Shown here piece by piece: positions 9,478 through 18,470 of a stretch of DNA of 64,000 nucleotides; the stretch's first letter is position 1; the number at the start of each line of letters is the position of its first letter. The stretch is from contig CAMJPL010000002.1 of assembly GCA_946407735.1 (NCBI GenBank), forward strand, positions 96,659 through 160,658. The letters run 5' to 3'. Source of the DNA: an uncultured Clostridia bacterium (GTDB lineage Bacteria > Bacillota > Clostridia > Oscillospirales > CAG-272). Both the position numbers and the translations under genes were made by a program. The notes beneath the pieces are model-generated. The model was not told the origin of the DNA. It saw only the letters and a list, made by a program, of their open reading frames with translations, and did no database searches.

Positions 9478-9506
9478 ATTATATCATAGCCGATATAAAA
9501 ATGCAA
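9478..9506 (-). promoter_or_regulatory. SigA-type promoter for the solute-binding lipoprotein
   Basis: On the minus strand TTGCAT (9506-9501) and TATAAT (9483-9478) are separated by exactly 17 bp. The -10 is extended (TGATATAAT). Confidence 0.75.
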
Positions 9507-9525
9507 CAGACAATTCACTTCCGAT

Positions 9526-9567
9526 CAAAAAAGCCGCCGCGTCCGATCCGTCTTCGGACGCGGCGGC
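9526..9567 (-). terminator. Terminator after msrAB
   Basis: A 14-bp GC-rich stem pairs 9533-9546 with 9554-9567 around a 7-nt loop. On the minus strand it is followed by TTTTTTGA. It lies just past the msrAB stop. Confidence 0.88.
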
Positions 9568-9590
9568 AATGATCCGCCTCTGAGCTGCCG

Positions 9591-10541
9591 TCAGCCGTCC
9601 CCGCCGTCAAGCAGCTTTTTGTATTCTCCGTATCCTTCCTTTTCGAGATTGCCGTACGGCACGAATCGCAGCGCCGCCGAGTTTATGCAGTATCTGAGAC
9701 CGCCTCTATCCTTCGGGCCGTCGCCGAAGACATGTCCGAGGTGCGAGTCCGCTTCGGAGCTTCTGACCTCGGTGCGGATCCTGCCGAGGCTGGTGTCGAC
9801 GCTCTCGGTGAGCGCCGCGCCGTCGACCGGCTTTGAGAAGGCCGGCCAGCCGCACCCGGAATCGAATTTATCGGCGGATGTGAACAGCGGCTGACCGCTG
9901 ACGATATCGACGTAAAGCCCCTTCTCGAAGAAATCGTCGTACTCACCGGTAAAGGGCATTTCGGTGGCGGCGTTCTGCGTAACATCGAAGGCGAGATCGC
10001 CGATGCGGCTTTTTAGCTCTTCCGCCGATTCGGCGGTCTTCTCCCGCTCGGCTATGTGGAAATACTTCTCCGGGATATGGCAGTAGCCGTCCGGGTTCTT
10101 TTCGAGGTATTTCTGATGGTATTCCTCGGCAGAAAAGAAATTCCTTATCGGCTCCTTACCGACTGCGAGCTTCGCCCCGTATTTTTCCTCCTGAGCCTTA
10201 TAAACGGCGTCGATATCGCCGAGCTGGCTCTCGTCCGCGTAGTATATCCCGGTGCGGTACTGGATCCCCGAATCGCCGCCCTGACGGTTGACCGACAGCG
10301 GGTCGATGACGGTGAAATAGAATTCCAGAAGCCGCCTGAGGGAGATGACGTCCTCGTCGTAATCGACGCGCACCGTCTCGGCGTGACCGCTGTCGGAGCA
10401 GACATCGCGATAGCTCGGCTTTCTGTCGGGCCCGTTCGCGTAGCCGACCTCAGTTTTCACCACTCCGTTGAACTGATCGAGGAATTTCTGCATCCCCCAG
10501 AAGCATCCGCCGGCGAGATATATCGTTTTTATGTTTCCCAT
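9591..10541 (-). CDS. msrAB: Bifunctional peptide methionine sulfoxide reductase MsrA/MsrB
   Basis: The fused enzyme repairs oxidised methionine, with MsrA reducing the S form and MsrB the R form. The 316-aa protein opens with the MsrA active site GGCFWG (Cys13). The MsrB domain begins near residue 175. It shows '[16 protein letters not shown]', '[12 protein letters not shown]' and '[13 protein letters not shown]', the last holding the catalytic Cys. The two CxxC zinc pairs of many MsrB proteins are absent ('SGQPLF' in place of a Cys-containing segment). No signal peptide is seen, so it is cytoplasmic. It is the last gene after the frameshifted binding protein and a URO-D-like gene, 55 bp downstream, and is followed by a strong terminator. 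Confidence 0.95.
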   Translation of the reverse strand: MGNIKTIYLAGGCFWGMQKFLDQFNGVVKTEVGYANGPDRKPSYRDVCSDSGHAETVRVDYDEDVISLRRLLEFYFTVIDPLSVNRQGGDSGIQYRTGIYYADESQLGDIDAVYKAQEEKYGAKLAVGKEPIRNFFSAEEYHQKYLEKNPDGYCHIPEKYFHIAEREKTAESAEELKSRIGDLAFDVTQNAATEMPFTGEYDDFFEKGLYVDIVSGQPLFTSADKFDSGCGWPAFSKPVDGAALTESVDTSLGRIRTEVRSSEADSHLGHVFGDGPKDRGGLRYCINSAALRFVPYGNLEKEGYGEYKKLLDGGDG

Positions 10542-10596
10542 AGCTTTTCTCCGTTGTGTCGCAATGTAACCTGCAGCGCGGTGTCAATCCAGCATA

Positions 10597-11622
10597 TCAT
10601 GCCGGCTTTTCAGGCGCTTCAATCGGGGAGCATATCACCAGGCGGTCACCGCCGGTTATGGCGAGGGCCTCCTCGAGCGGCATCTTGTCGCATGGATTCA
10701 GATAGATTATCTGGTCTTCTCGCAGTCCGTTGTAATATTCCTCAAGATCCGCCGCCGCTCTGTCGTTAATCTGTACCGCCCTCAGATGCGGCATCGAGCG
10801 GAAGGCTTCGATATGCTGTGTGTGCGCTCCGCAGAGATGTATCATCCCGCCGCTTTGGTAATCGCCGAGAAGGGCGTCGTCAAGCTCCATGATATATTCC
10901 CTGTACATCCCGCCTGACAAAAGATGGCTCGTACAGCCGCAGAGCTGACCGTATCCCGGCGGCTGCGCGCGCTGGGTAACGACGGTACACTGAAGCTGCC
11001 GCTGCGGTATGTTGTCGCGGTACCATTTGTGAAGAGCCCGGATAAGGGTATTTATCACCTCAAGATCATGCCTGACGGCCTCCTCGTCCTCCATCATGGC
11101 GACGAGCGCTTCCTCGCCGTAGAGGTTGACGATGATGTTAAGCGGGCTCGAGAGGATCGGCGTGGCGAAAACGGGCAGCGTGACTCCGGCATCAAGGAAC
11201 TGCTCGGCTATGGTCCTGGCGTCTATCCACATGGGGTTGCTTTCGTAATCAGGAAACTCAAGCGATCCGACCGGGGTATCGAGAGTATCGTTATACCACT
11301 GATGACCGTTGGTATAAACATTCGCCCCTAACAGATAATCAATGAAGTGGACGCCCATCGGATTGTACTCGATGCACAGAGGGCAGAATCTGTTTCCCGT
11401 AAACTCCGGCATCTTAGCCAGCTTGTCAAGCGCCCAGTTCACGCATTCGCGATCGGACGGCATACCGGCGTACGCGGACGCGCCGGTCAGGGTGAACACA
11501 TATCTGTCGCTGTATTCATTATTCCGCCCATCAAACAGATCGGACAGGCGCGAGAACCATTCGTCCCTCCTCTTTATCCGCTCCGGATCGCTCAGGATCA
11601 GCTTTGCCTCTTCTGACAGCAT
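10597..11622 (-). CDS. Divergent URO-D family protein (paralogue 2)
   Basis: The 341-aa protein has the TIM-barrel pattern of the uroporphyrinogen decarboxylase superfamily but is divergent. The ligand-type motif reads 'GMIHLCGAHTQHIEAF', keeping the His-x-Cys pair. The final strand reads 'ITGGDRLVICSPIEAP', which does contain a late Cys. It also has a Cys-rich 'GYGQLCGCTSHLL' loop that the other paralogues lack. GGAGAG lies upstream of the start. It follows the broken solute-binding gene and precedes msrAB on the same strand. No corrinoid protein is encoded nearby, so the methyl donor and acceptor are unknown. Confidence 0.68.
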   Translation of the reverse strand: MLSEEAKLILSDPERIKRRDEWFSRLSDLFDGRNNEYSDRYVFTLTGASAYAGMPSDRECVNWALDKLAKMPEFTGNRFCPLCIEYNPMGVHFIDYLLGANVYTNGHQWYNDTLDTPVGSLEFPDYESNPMWIDARTIAEQFLDAGVTLPVFATPILSSPLNIIVNLYGEEALVAMMEDEEAVRHDLEVINTLIRALHKWYRDNIPQRQLQCTVVTQRAQPPGYGQLCGCTSHLLSGGMYREYIMELDDALLGDYQSGGMIHLCGAHTQHIEAFRSMPHLRAVQINDRAAADLEEYYNGLREDQIIYLNPCDKMPLEEALAITGGDRLVICSPIEAPEKPA

Positions 11623-11698
11623 TATATCTTCTCTCCGTTATGTCTTTCCATAGTACGATGTATTCCCGGCTTCTTTTGGATCGCCGACGCGCCGCATA

Positions 11699-13167
11699 TC
11701 AGTTTCCGACAGCGTCGAGCATGGCTTTCATCTCGGCTTCGGCGGCGGACTCCTTCGCGGCGAATTTGGCCGGAAGATTGTTGACGCCCTCGACGGCGAG
11801 CTCGCCCGCCGCCTCTACCAGCGCTCCCCAGTTGTACAGCGAGCCGCAGTCGAAGAATATCGAATTGTATATTATATTCAGCATCTCTATCGACTCCTCG
11901 TCGCGGACCAGCTTGCGCTCCATATAGTCACGGTAGAACGCCGGCATCACGTCTTCATAAGACGCCTTCGACATCGCCTCGAGTATGAAGGAAACTGTAT
12001 CCGTATCCGCCGCCGTGACCGGGACTCCCATCATCGGCGCGTTCCAGCACGAGGCGGTATGATAATACAGCTCCTGCTGCTCGTCATATTTCGGCATCGG
12101 CAGAACGGCGTAATTGTATTCGTATTCCCTCATCTGATTCTCGAGATTCCCGATAAACACGAGAGCGCGCCCCTCGCGGAATATGGCGTACTGACCGTCC
12201 CATATGTTCACGCCCTTGAAATTCTGTGTGGCGAGATATGTCCCGCTGTCAGAGAAGAGTTTACCGCACAGCTTGTCCCACAGTGTCATCGACTCGTCGG
12301 AGATCATGCTGAAGTACGGCTCGTCATTATTATCCTTGCGGGCGATCTGGAATCCGGAGCCTACGACTATGGTATAGCCGCCGAACGCCGCGCTCTGCAG
12401 CCCCCACTGATCGGTGTGATCCATCACGCCGTCGCCGTTAAGATCAGCGCTTCCCTTTCCGGCGAGATCGATCATCCTGTCGACGGTCCATTTGCCGTCG
12501 CGGACATCCTGATACAGATCCTTCACGTCGACGCCGAGGTTCGCTGCGAGATCAGCGTTGACGAACGGGTGATAGGCCGACATATATGTCAGCAGCAGCA
12601 TGGGCGAGACCGACATGTACAGATGATTTCTCAGCGAAATACCTTTATTCAGGTTCTCGTGCCACCACGGCTTCGAGTAATCCTGATATTTAAGGGTATT
12701 CATGTCGTTCAGCATGCCGTTAAGAATAAATCCGTTGAAGAAATTCCCGCCGTCCACGAGGACCTGCCAGGCGTCGTCACCGGCGAGGACCGTGTTCATG
12801 ACGGCAGTAATCCTCGCCGACCCGTCGGATTCGGTGTAGTTTATATTGAAATTGTACTTTTCGGACAAAGCTGTGTTGCGGTTGAAAACGGCGTCGTTTA
12901 TCGTCTCGCGGTTAGTTCTTCGGCGTATATGCCCTGCACCGGCCTTCCGGAGTAAAAGCTGACCGTGTATCCGCCGAGATCAAGCTCGGGCAGAGACGCT
13001 TCAGCGTCCTCGGTTTCCGCGCCGACGCCGGAGACCGGCTCAGCCGTCTGAGCAGATTCGGTTTCAATGATTTCAGCGCCTTCTTCCGCGCCTCCGCAGG
13101 AAAACATAGCTCCGGAGAGCAGCATTGCGGCCAAAAACGCCGCCGCGAGTCGTTTTGAGCGTATCAT
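11699..13167 (-). pseudogene. Solute-binding lipoprotein gene broken by a 1-nt frameshift
   Basis: Two frames together make one solute-binding protein of about 489 aa. The first 89 codons (13167-12898) encode a lipoprotein signal (MIRSKRLAAAF to 'AMFSC') and 'LDLGGYTVSFYSG', then stop at TAA. The rest (from about 12907 to 11699) continues in another frame as 'ETINDAVFNRNTALSEKYNF', just where the intact neighbour at 7921-9411 continues. Loss of one base near 12908 explains the break. The second part keeps the 'DLNGDGVMDHTDQWGL' loop and the C-terminal family block. It may be a true pseudogene or a sequencing error. No transporter genes adjoin it. Confidence 0.8.
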
Positions 13168-13362
13168 TTTCGTCCTCAGTCACAATGATAAATCTGAATA
13201 CAACTAATATACCATATAATTATGAGTTTTTTCAGCAACAAATGTTAATAATACGCATGACACCATAAATCCTGTCCGAGGGGCATCGGCAATCATATCA
13301 TGCGAACCGTCAGCTCCAGCGTAATTTGCCGCCGATAATACCCGTTATCCGGATATCCGCAC

Positions 13363-13391
13363 TTGACAACCCGCCTTTACGGTGTTATAAT
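13363..13391 (+). promoter_or_regulatory. Consensus SigA promoter for the glycyl radical enzyme operon
   Basis: TTGACA (13363-13368) and TATAAT (13386-13391) are separated by exactly 17 bp, a perfect consensus. The predicted transcript start, near 13398, rules out the longer upstream reading of the next gene and supports its ATG at 13437. Confidence 0.88.
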
Positions 13392-13436
13392 AGTTCTGTG
13401 AAAAAAGAAAAAGAAAACAACAGGACAGCCTACGCC

Positions 13437-15416
13437 ATGAACGACTTGTCAAAATATTTCGACTCGATCGGCGAGCCGTATGCCGCCGGGTTCTTCATCC
13501 ACGAAGACGCCTCGCTTTTCCGCAGATACTGCGACGCTCACGCGCATTTTCTCGCCGTGTCCGATCTGCCGGATTACGGCGGAGGGCGGCTATACCCGTC
13601 GGGATCGCTGTCATTCCGATCAAAATACGCCGCAAGGCCGGAGTACAGCTACACCTTCGCGCTTGACAGCCGCGCGATGAAGGAAAAGTGCGATGACAAG
13701 GCGTTTGAGCGCCTCTCGTCGGAGATGGTCCAGTTTGAGCGTCAGCCTACCCCTCATTCCGTCGGAGGCTACCTCTACACACACTCGATGCCGAACTTCG
13801 AGCGTATAGCGAAGGAAGGACTCGACTCATACAGAAAAAGGCTCGAGAGCCGTCCCGACGATGATTTCCGCGCCGGGCTGCTGTCGCTTCTCGACGGCAT
13901 AGCCGTCTTTCACAGCCGCTCCCTCGAAAAGCTGAAAGCGGCGGGAGCCGACAGCAATCTCATATCGGCACTCGAGAAGGTGCCGTTTTCTCCCGCCGGG
14001 ACGCTGTACGAGGCTGTCGTCTGCCGCAACTTCATATACTATCTCGACGGCTGCGACAATCCGGGGCGGCTCGATACCGAGCTGTTCCCTTATTACAGCG
14101 GGGAAGACATAACCGATCTGTTTTCCGAGTTCTTCGACAACGTCGATGTCAACAGCGGCTGGTCTTCCGCGCTCGGCCCCGATTACAATCCGCTTACGCT
14201 GCAGATCCTCCGCGCGGGGAAAGGAAAAAGAAGGCCTTCGCTCGAGCTCAGGGTCACGCCAGACATGCCGGACGATATATGGCAGGCGGCGGCCGACGAC
14301 ATAAAGAGCGGGAGCGGTTCTCCTTCCCTTTACAACGAGCCGCTTTATCAGAGCTCTCTCGCCAAAATCTTCCCGACGATGCCCGAAGCCGACAGGATAC
14401 GCTTCAACGGCGGCGGCTGCACCGAAACGATGCTCGCCGGGATATCGAGAGTCGGCTCGCTCGACGCCGGGATCAACACCGCGCTCGTATTCTCGGACGT
14501 GATGAGAAGCCGTCTGTCATCCTCGCCGTCGTTTGACGATTTCTACGCACAGGTGCTCAGCGGGATAAAGGACGCCGTCGACGACACCCTCGACAAGGTG
14601 GAATCTGCCTACCGCAGCCGCATGAAGCTGCTGCCGAATCCGATGCGTACCCTTCTCATAGACGACTGCATAGAAAAAGGTCTGGATTTCAACGCCGGAG
14701 GCGCCCGCTGGAACTGGAGCGTGATCAACTTCGCCGGGCTGATCAACGTCATAGATTCCCTTCTCGCCGTCAGGGAGCTGATTTTCGAGAAGAAGGAATA
14801 CAAATCGGACGAGCTGATATCAGGTCTCGACTCAGACGACCCGGCGCTGTACGCGAGACTTAAAAAATGCCGATGCTTCGGTGTCGACGACCCGGATGCC
14901 GACTCTCTCGCTTACGATTTCTCCCGCCGCGTCTTCGGCACCATAAGCGGCAGGACGCCGGTGCTCGGGGGCAGATATCTGCCGTCCAGCATACAGTTCG
15001 TCACATACACCGATGCCGGAAAGCCGGTCCCGGCCACTCCCGACGGGCGTCATGCCGGCGATCCCCTCTGCGACAGCCTCGGCGCTATACACGGCCGGGA
15101 CGTCAAGGGTCCGACGGCGCTGCTGTGCAGCGTTTCAGCTCTCGATCTGTCGACCGCCGCCGGCACCCCTGTGCTGAATCTCAGGATGCGCCCCGATCAT
15201 ATCGACGCGGCCTTGAAGCCGCTCATCGAGGCATTCTTCAGAAAGGGCGGCATGCAGGTCCAGATCAGCTGCGTCAGCAGAAGCGACATGGAGGACGCAA
15301 TAAAGCATCCCGAGAAGCATGAGAACCTGATCGTCAGAGTCGGCGGGTATTCCGAATACTTCAACCGCCTTACAGACGAGCTGAAACGCACGATAATGGA
15401 GCGCACCGAATACTGA
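13437..15416 (+). CDS. Short glycyl radical enzyme, PFL/diol-dehydratase superfamily
   Basis: Glycyl radical enzymes use a stored Gly radical to start difficult cleavages or eliminations without oxygen. The 659-aa protein has the C-terminal signature 'LIVRVGGYSEYF' with the radical Gly at 637. The mid-protein thiyl motif 'NGGGCTETMLAG' has Cys328 and the Glu two residues later; GCxE is typical of dehydratase or lyase members rather than of pyruvate formate-lyase, which has adjacent Cys-Cys. The block 'ATPDGRHAGDPLCDSLGAIHGR' is also typical. At 659 aa it is shorter than the usual 750-850, mainly at the N-terminus. No radical-SAM activase gene is in the window. The substrate is unknown. It leads an operon with a deformylase-like gene 3 bp later. 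Confidence 0.85.
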   Translation: MNDLSKYFDSIGEPYAAGFFIHEDASLFRRYCDAHAHFLAVSDLPDYGGGRLYPSGSLSFRSKYAARPEYSYTFALDSRAMKEKCDDKAFERLSSEMVQFERQPTPHSVGGYLYTHSMPNFERIAKEGLDSYRKRLESRPDDDFRAGLLSLLDGIAVFHSRSLEKLKAAGADSNLISALEKVPFSPAGTLYEAVVCRNFIYYLDGCDNPGRLDTELFPYYSGEDITDLFSEFFDNVDVNSGWSSALGPDYNPLTLQILRAGKGKRRPSLELRVTPDMPDDIWQAAADDIKSGSGSPSLYNEPLYQSSLAKIFPTMPEADRIRFNGGGCTETMLAGISRVGSLDAGINTALVFSDVMRSRLSSSPSFDDFYAQVLSGIKDAVDDTLDKVESAYRSRMKLLPNPMRTLLIDDCIEKGLDFNAGGARWNWSVINFAGLINVIDSLLAVRELIFEKKEYKSDELISGLDSDDPALYARLKKCRCFGVDDPDADSLAYDFSRRVFGTISGRTPVLGGRYLPSSIQFVTYTDAGKPVPATPDGRHAGDPLCDSLGAIHGRDVKGPTALLCSVSALDLSTAAGTPVLNLRMRPDHIDAALKPLIEAFFRKGGMQVQISCVSRSDMEDAIKHPEKHENLIVRVGGYSEYFNRLTDELKRTIMERTEY

Positions 15417-15419
15417 GTC

Positions 15420-15830
15420 ATGATAAAAGAGATAATCCGCGATCAGTTCTTCCTTTCAAGACCGTCGTCCGATGCGACAAAGGACGACCTTCCGCTCGCA
15501 GCCGACCTTGCAGATACGCTTGCCGCCAACGCGTCGATCTGCGCCGGACTCGCGGCGAATATGATAGGCGTGTCAAAGCGGGCAATAGCCGTCAGCGTCG
15601 GCGGGACGCCGGTCGTTATGTTCAACCCGGTCATCGTCGGCCGCGGCGGAAGATTCGAGACCGAGGAAGGGTGTCTTTCCCTCGACGGGCAGCGCCCTGC
15701 CGTCAGATACCGCACGATCGAGGTAGAGTATATCGACGACGGATGGAAGAAGCGCCGGAAAAGATACAGCGGCTGGACGGCTCAGATCATCCAGCACGAG
15801 ATAGACCACTGCTTCGGGATACTTATATGA
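15420..15830 (+). CDS. Peptide deformylase-like protein (short paralogue)
   Basis: Peptide deformylases are metalloenzymes that remove formyl groups from new proteins. The 136-aa protein has motif 2 EGCLSL and motif 3 QHEIDH, giving the Cys, His, His metal ligands and the Glu. Motif 1 reads 'AGLAANMIGVSKRA': the Gln expected after GLAAx in housekeeping enzymes is Met here. A short deformylase group with this 'AANMIG' motif is known to me from other gut Bacillota. The gene begins 3 bp after the glycyl radical enzyme stop, so the two are probably translationally coupled. It may deformylate peptides or act on another formyl or amide substrate; housekeeping function is less likely. Confidence 0.8.
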   Translation: MIKEIIRDQFFLSRPSSDATKDDLPLAADLADTLAANASICAGLAANMIGVSKRAIAVSVGGTPVVMFNPVIVGRGGRFETEEGCLSLDGQRPAVRYRTIEVEYIDDGWKKRRKRYSGWTAQIIQHEIDHCFGILI

Positions 15831-15853
15831 CCCGCAGGACAAGGATACCGTTT

Positions 15854-16879
15854 ATGGACAGAAGAGAGGCAGCGATCCGCGCCTTTCGGCATGAGGAGAC
15901 GGACCGCGCGCCGTATCACGCCGAATTCACGGCTCAGGAATACGAAAAGATAGTTGCCGAAACCGGCGGCCGGGACTTTATGAAGAGATACGGCGGTTAT
16001 CTCCATTACACGCAGTACTGGGGCTATCCGACCGAGCGCGGCGCCGGGCCGGAGCGCTTTACCGACGATTTCGGTGTGACATGGAACAGGAGCGGCGCCG
16101 ACAAGGATATAGGCGTTATAGACGATCCGGTGATATACGAGCCGGACATCTCGCTTTACCCGGCTCCCTATCTTGACGAAAAGCGGATCAGGAGCGAATG
16201 CGAAAAGCTGCTCGCGTCGAAGGAAGACAGATTCTGCTTCGCCGGGATCGGCTTCTCGATGTTCGAAAGGCTCTGGAGCTACACCGGCATGGAGGACGCT
16301 CTCGCCTACATGATATCCGACCCGGAATTCGTGCATTCGCTTCTCGACCGCATCCTCGAGTTCAATCTGCGCGTGATCGACATATTCAACGAATACCCGT
16401 TCGATGCTGTCTATTTCGGCGACGACTGGGGACAGCAGAAAGGCATGATAATGGGTCCGAGGCTGTGGCGCGAGTTCATAAAGCCTAGGATGGCCGAGAT
16501 GTACCGCCGCGCAAAGAAGGGCGGCAAATTCGTCATACAGCATTCCTGCGGCGACATCCGCGAGGTCCTGAGCGATCTTATCGAGATAGGACTCGACTGC
16601 TATCAGACCGTCCAGCCGGAGATCTATGATCTGAGAGAGCTCAAAAGGCTTTACGGCTCGAAGCTGTCGTTCTGGGGAGGCATATCGACTCAGCGCGACC
16701 TTCCGTCAAAGACGCCGGACGAGCTCAGGGCGATCATAAGAGAGACCCTTGAAATCATGGGAAGCGGCGGCGGATATATCCTCGCGCCGACGCACGCCGT
16801 CCCGAAGGACGTCCCGACCGAAAACGTCACGGCGATGCTGGACGAATTCGAGAGGCTGTCAAAGCGTAACAGCGGATGA
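15854..16879 (+). CDS. URO-D family methyltransferase-like protein (paralogue 3)
   Basis: The 341-aa protein starts 'MDRREAAIRAFRHEETDRAP', a typical URO-D superfamily N-terminus. The ATG at 15854 has AAGGA 8 nt upstream; an upstream ATG at 15827 overlaps the deformylase stop and has no such site. The ligand motif is 'FVIQHSCGDIREVLSDLIEI' (His-x-Cys-Gly) and the last strand reads 'ILAPTHAVPKDVPTENV', with no third Cys. It is the third gene of the glycyl radical enzyme operon, 23 bp after the deformylase-like gene. The product may transfer or remove a one-carbon or carboxyl group in the same pathway, but this is inference. Confidence 0.8.
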   Translation: MDRREAAIRAFRHEETDRAPYHAEFTAQEYEKIVAETGGRDFMKRYGGYLHYTQYWGYPTERGAGPERFTDDFGVTWNRSGADKDIGVIDDPVIYEPDISLYPAPYLDEKRIRSECEKLLASKEDRFCFAGIGFSMFERLWSYTGMEDALAYMISDPEFVHSLLDRILEFNLRVIDIFNEYPFDAVYFGDDWGQQKGMIMGPRLWREFIKPRMAEMYRRAKKGGKFVIQHSCGDIREVLSDLIEIGLDCYQTVQPEIYDLRELKRLYGSKLSFWGGISTQRDLPSKTPDELRAIIRETLEIMGSGGGYILAPTHAVPKDVPTENVTAMLDEFERLSKRNSG

Positions 16880-16937
16880 CCTCATCTCCGCCGGTTTAAT
16901 ATTCCCGTCATCAATCACAAGAAACCCCTTTCATATA

Positions 16938-18356
16938 ATGAATTTCAAAAAGAAATACATCGGAGACCGCGCTTTTTACCGCATGCTCTTTACCCTGGTG
17001 CTGCCTCTCATAATCCAGCAGGGCATCACCAATTTTGTTTCTCTGCTGGACAATCTGATGGTGGGCGGGCTCGGCACACTTCCGATGAGCGCCGTATCCA
17101 TCGTGAATCAGCTCATATTCGTTTTCAACCTTACGATATTCGGCGGACTGTCCGGGATGTCGATCTTCAGCACGCAGTTCTACGGAGTGAGGGACTGGGA
17201 AGGGATGCGTCAGACGTTCAGGCTGAAGCTTATATTCTCCCTCTCCGCCGGTATAGCCGCGATTGTAATATTCCTGATATGGGGCGACGCCCTCACGATG
17301 CTGTTTCTCAGAGGCGAAACGAATTCGCCTGAGGAGATCGCGCTGACGATAAGCGAGGCCAAGGCGTACATGATAGTCGCTCTGGCCGGACTCATCCCGT
17401 TCGCGCTCGTTCAGGTCTACGCCGGGACGATGCGCGAGATGGGAAAGACGGTCATCCCGATGAACGCAGGGCTGATCGCCATACTCGTGAATCTGGTCTT
17501 CAATTATCTTCTGATCTACGGCAAATTCGGCTTCCCGCGTCTCGGCGTCACCGGAGCCGCCGCGGCGACGGTGTTGTCGAGGTTTGTCGAGGCGGCGGTC
17601 GTCATCACGGCGTGTCACAGAAAAAAAGACACCTTCCGTTTCATCGAGGGCGTTTACAGAAGCATGAAGATCGACGCCTCGCTCGCCGGCAGGATCGCCG
17701 TGACGGGCGCTCCGCTGCTGCTGAACGAGATCCTCTGGTCGCTCGGGATGACGTTCATAAATCAGAACTATTCCCTGCGCGGCATCACTGTCATTGCCGC
17801 TTCGAACATCTCGGCGACCGTCTGGAACCTGTTCTGCGTCATAATGTTCGCCATGGGCTCGGCCGTGTCTATCCTCGTCGGGCAGAAGCTCGGGGCGGGA
17901 GACCGCGAAGGGGCGATAGACACAGACAACAAGCTGATTTTCTTCACCTTCGCGTCGCATCTCGTCATAGGCCTGCTCCTTATAGCCGCGTCGCCGTTCA
18001 TACCGATGCTTTACAACGTCGAGCCGGAGGTGAGGGAGCTCGCGACTAAATTCCTCATCATATCCGGCGCGGCCGCGCCGATACACGCCTTCATACATGT
18101 CGTATATTTCACCATACGCTCGGGCGGGAAAACGGTCATCACATTCATCTTCGATTCGGTCTATCTGTGGCTGTTCCCCGCGGCGATATCGTTCATCCTC
18201 TGCCGCTTCACTGCCGTGCCGATAATATGGATATATTTCTGCGTGCAGTTCATCGACATAGTCAAGATCGCGGTCGGGGTGCCGCTGCTCCGCTCCGGCT
18301 TCTGGGCTAACAATCTGATCGGTGAAACCGAAAAAGAAGCGAAAACCGAAAAATAA
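16938..18356 (+). CDS. MATE family multidrug or metabolite exporter
   Basis: The 472-aa protein has about twelve hydrophobic segments in two similar halves. Its N-terminus is typical of MATE transporters: 'LPLIIQQGITNFVSLLDNLM' followed by 'GGLGTLPMSAVSIVNQL'. MATE proteins export cationic or other small molecules using a sodium or proton gradient. The start at 16938 is chosen because the transporter pattern begins there; upstream sequence in frame is a shadow of the URO-D gene. No clear ribosome binding site precedes it. It closes the glycyl radical enzyme operon, 58 bp after the URO-D gene, and could export the product or a toxic by-product. Confidence 0.88.
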   Translation: MNFKKKYIGDRAFYRMLFTLVLPLIIQQGITNFVSLLDNLMVGGLGTLPMSAVSIVNQLIFVFNLTIFGGLSGMSIFSTQFYGVRDWEGMRQTFRLKLIFSLSAGIAAIVIFLIWGDALTMLFLRGETNSPEEIALTISEAKAYMIVALAGLIPFALVQVYAGTMREMGKTVIPMNAGLIAILVNLVFNYLLIYGKFGFPRLGVTGAAAATVLSRFVEAAVVITACHRKKDTFRFIEGVYRSMKIDASLAGRIAVTGAPLLLNEILWSLGMTFINQNYSLRGITVIAASNISATVWNLFCVIMFAMGSAVSILVGQKLGAGDREGAIDTDNKLIFFTFASHLVIGLLLIAASPFIPMLYNVEPEVRELATKFLIISGAAAPIHAFIHVVYFTIRSGGKTVITFIFDSVYLWLFPAAISFILCRFTAVPIIWIYFCVQFIDIVKIAVGVPLLRSGFWANNLIGETEKEAKTEK

Positions 18357-18421
18357 AAACAGCTGTTCAAAATCAACCGGATATCGGCGGCCGCTCCGCT
18401 GATACCCATGACAGCAAGAAA

Positions 18422-18467
18422 AAAATGCGCTCATGGGAGCATCGTCCGAAGAGCGCATTTTCGGTTT
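18422..18467. terminator. Bidirectional terminator between convergent genes
   Basis: An 11-bp stem pairs 18422-18432 with 18451-18461, with A-rich and T-rich outer ends. It can stop both the plus-strand MATE operon and the minus-strand ADP-ribosylglycohydrolase gene. Confidence 0.75.
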
Positions 18468-18470
18468 ATA

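Noticed and set aside
16911..18458. 515-codon minus-strand frame opposite the MATE gene
   Set aside because: It is highly charged with no motif and lies wholly antisense to a clear transporter gene; it is a codon-bias shadow.
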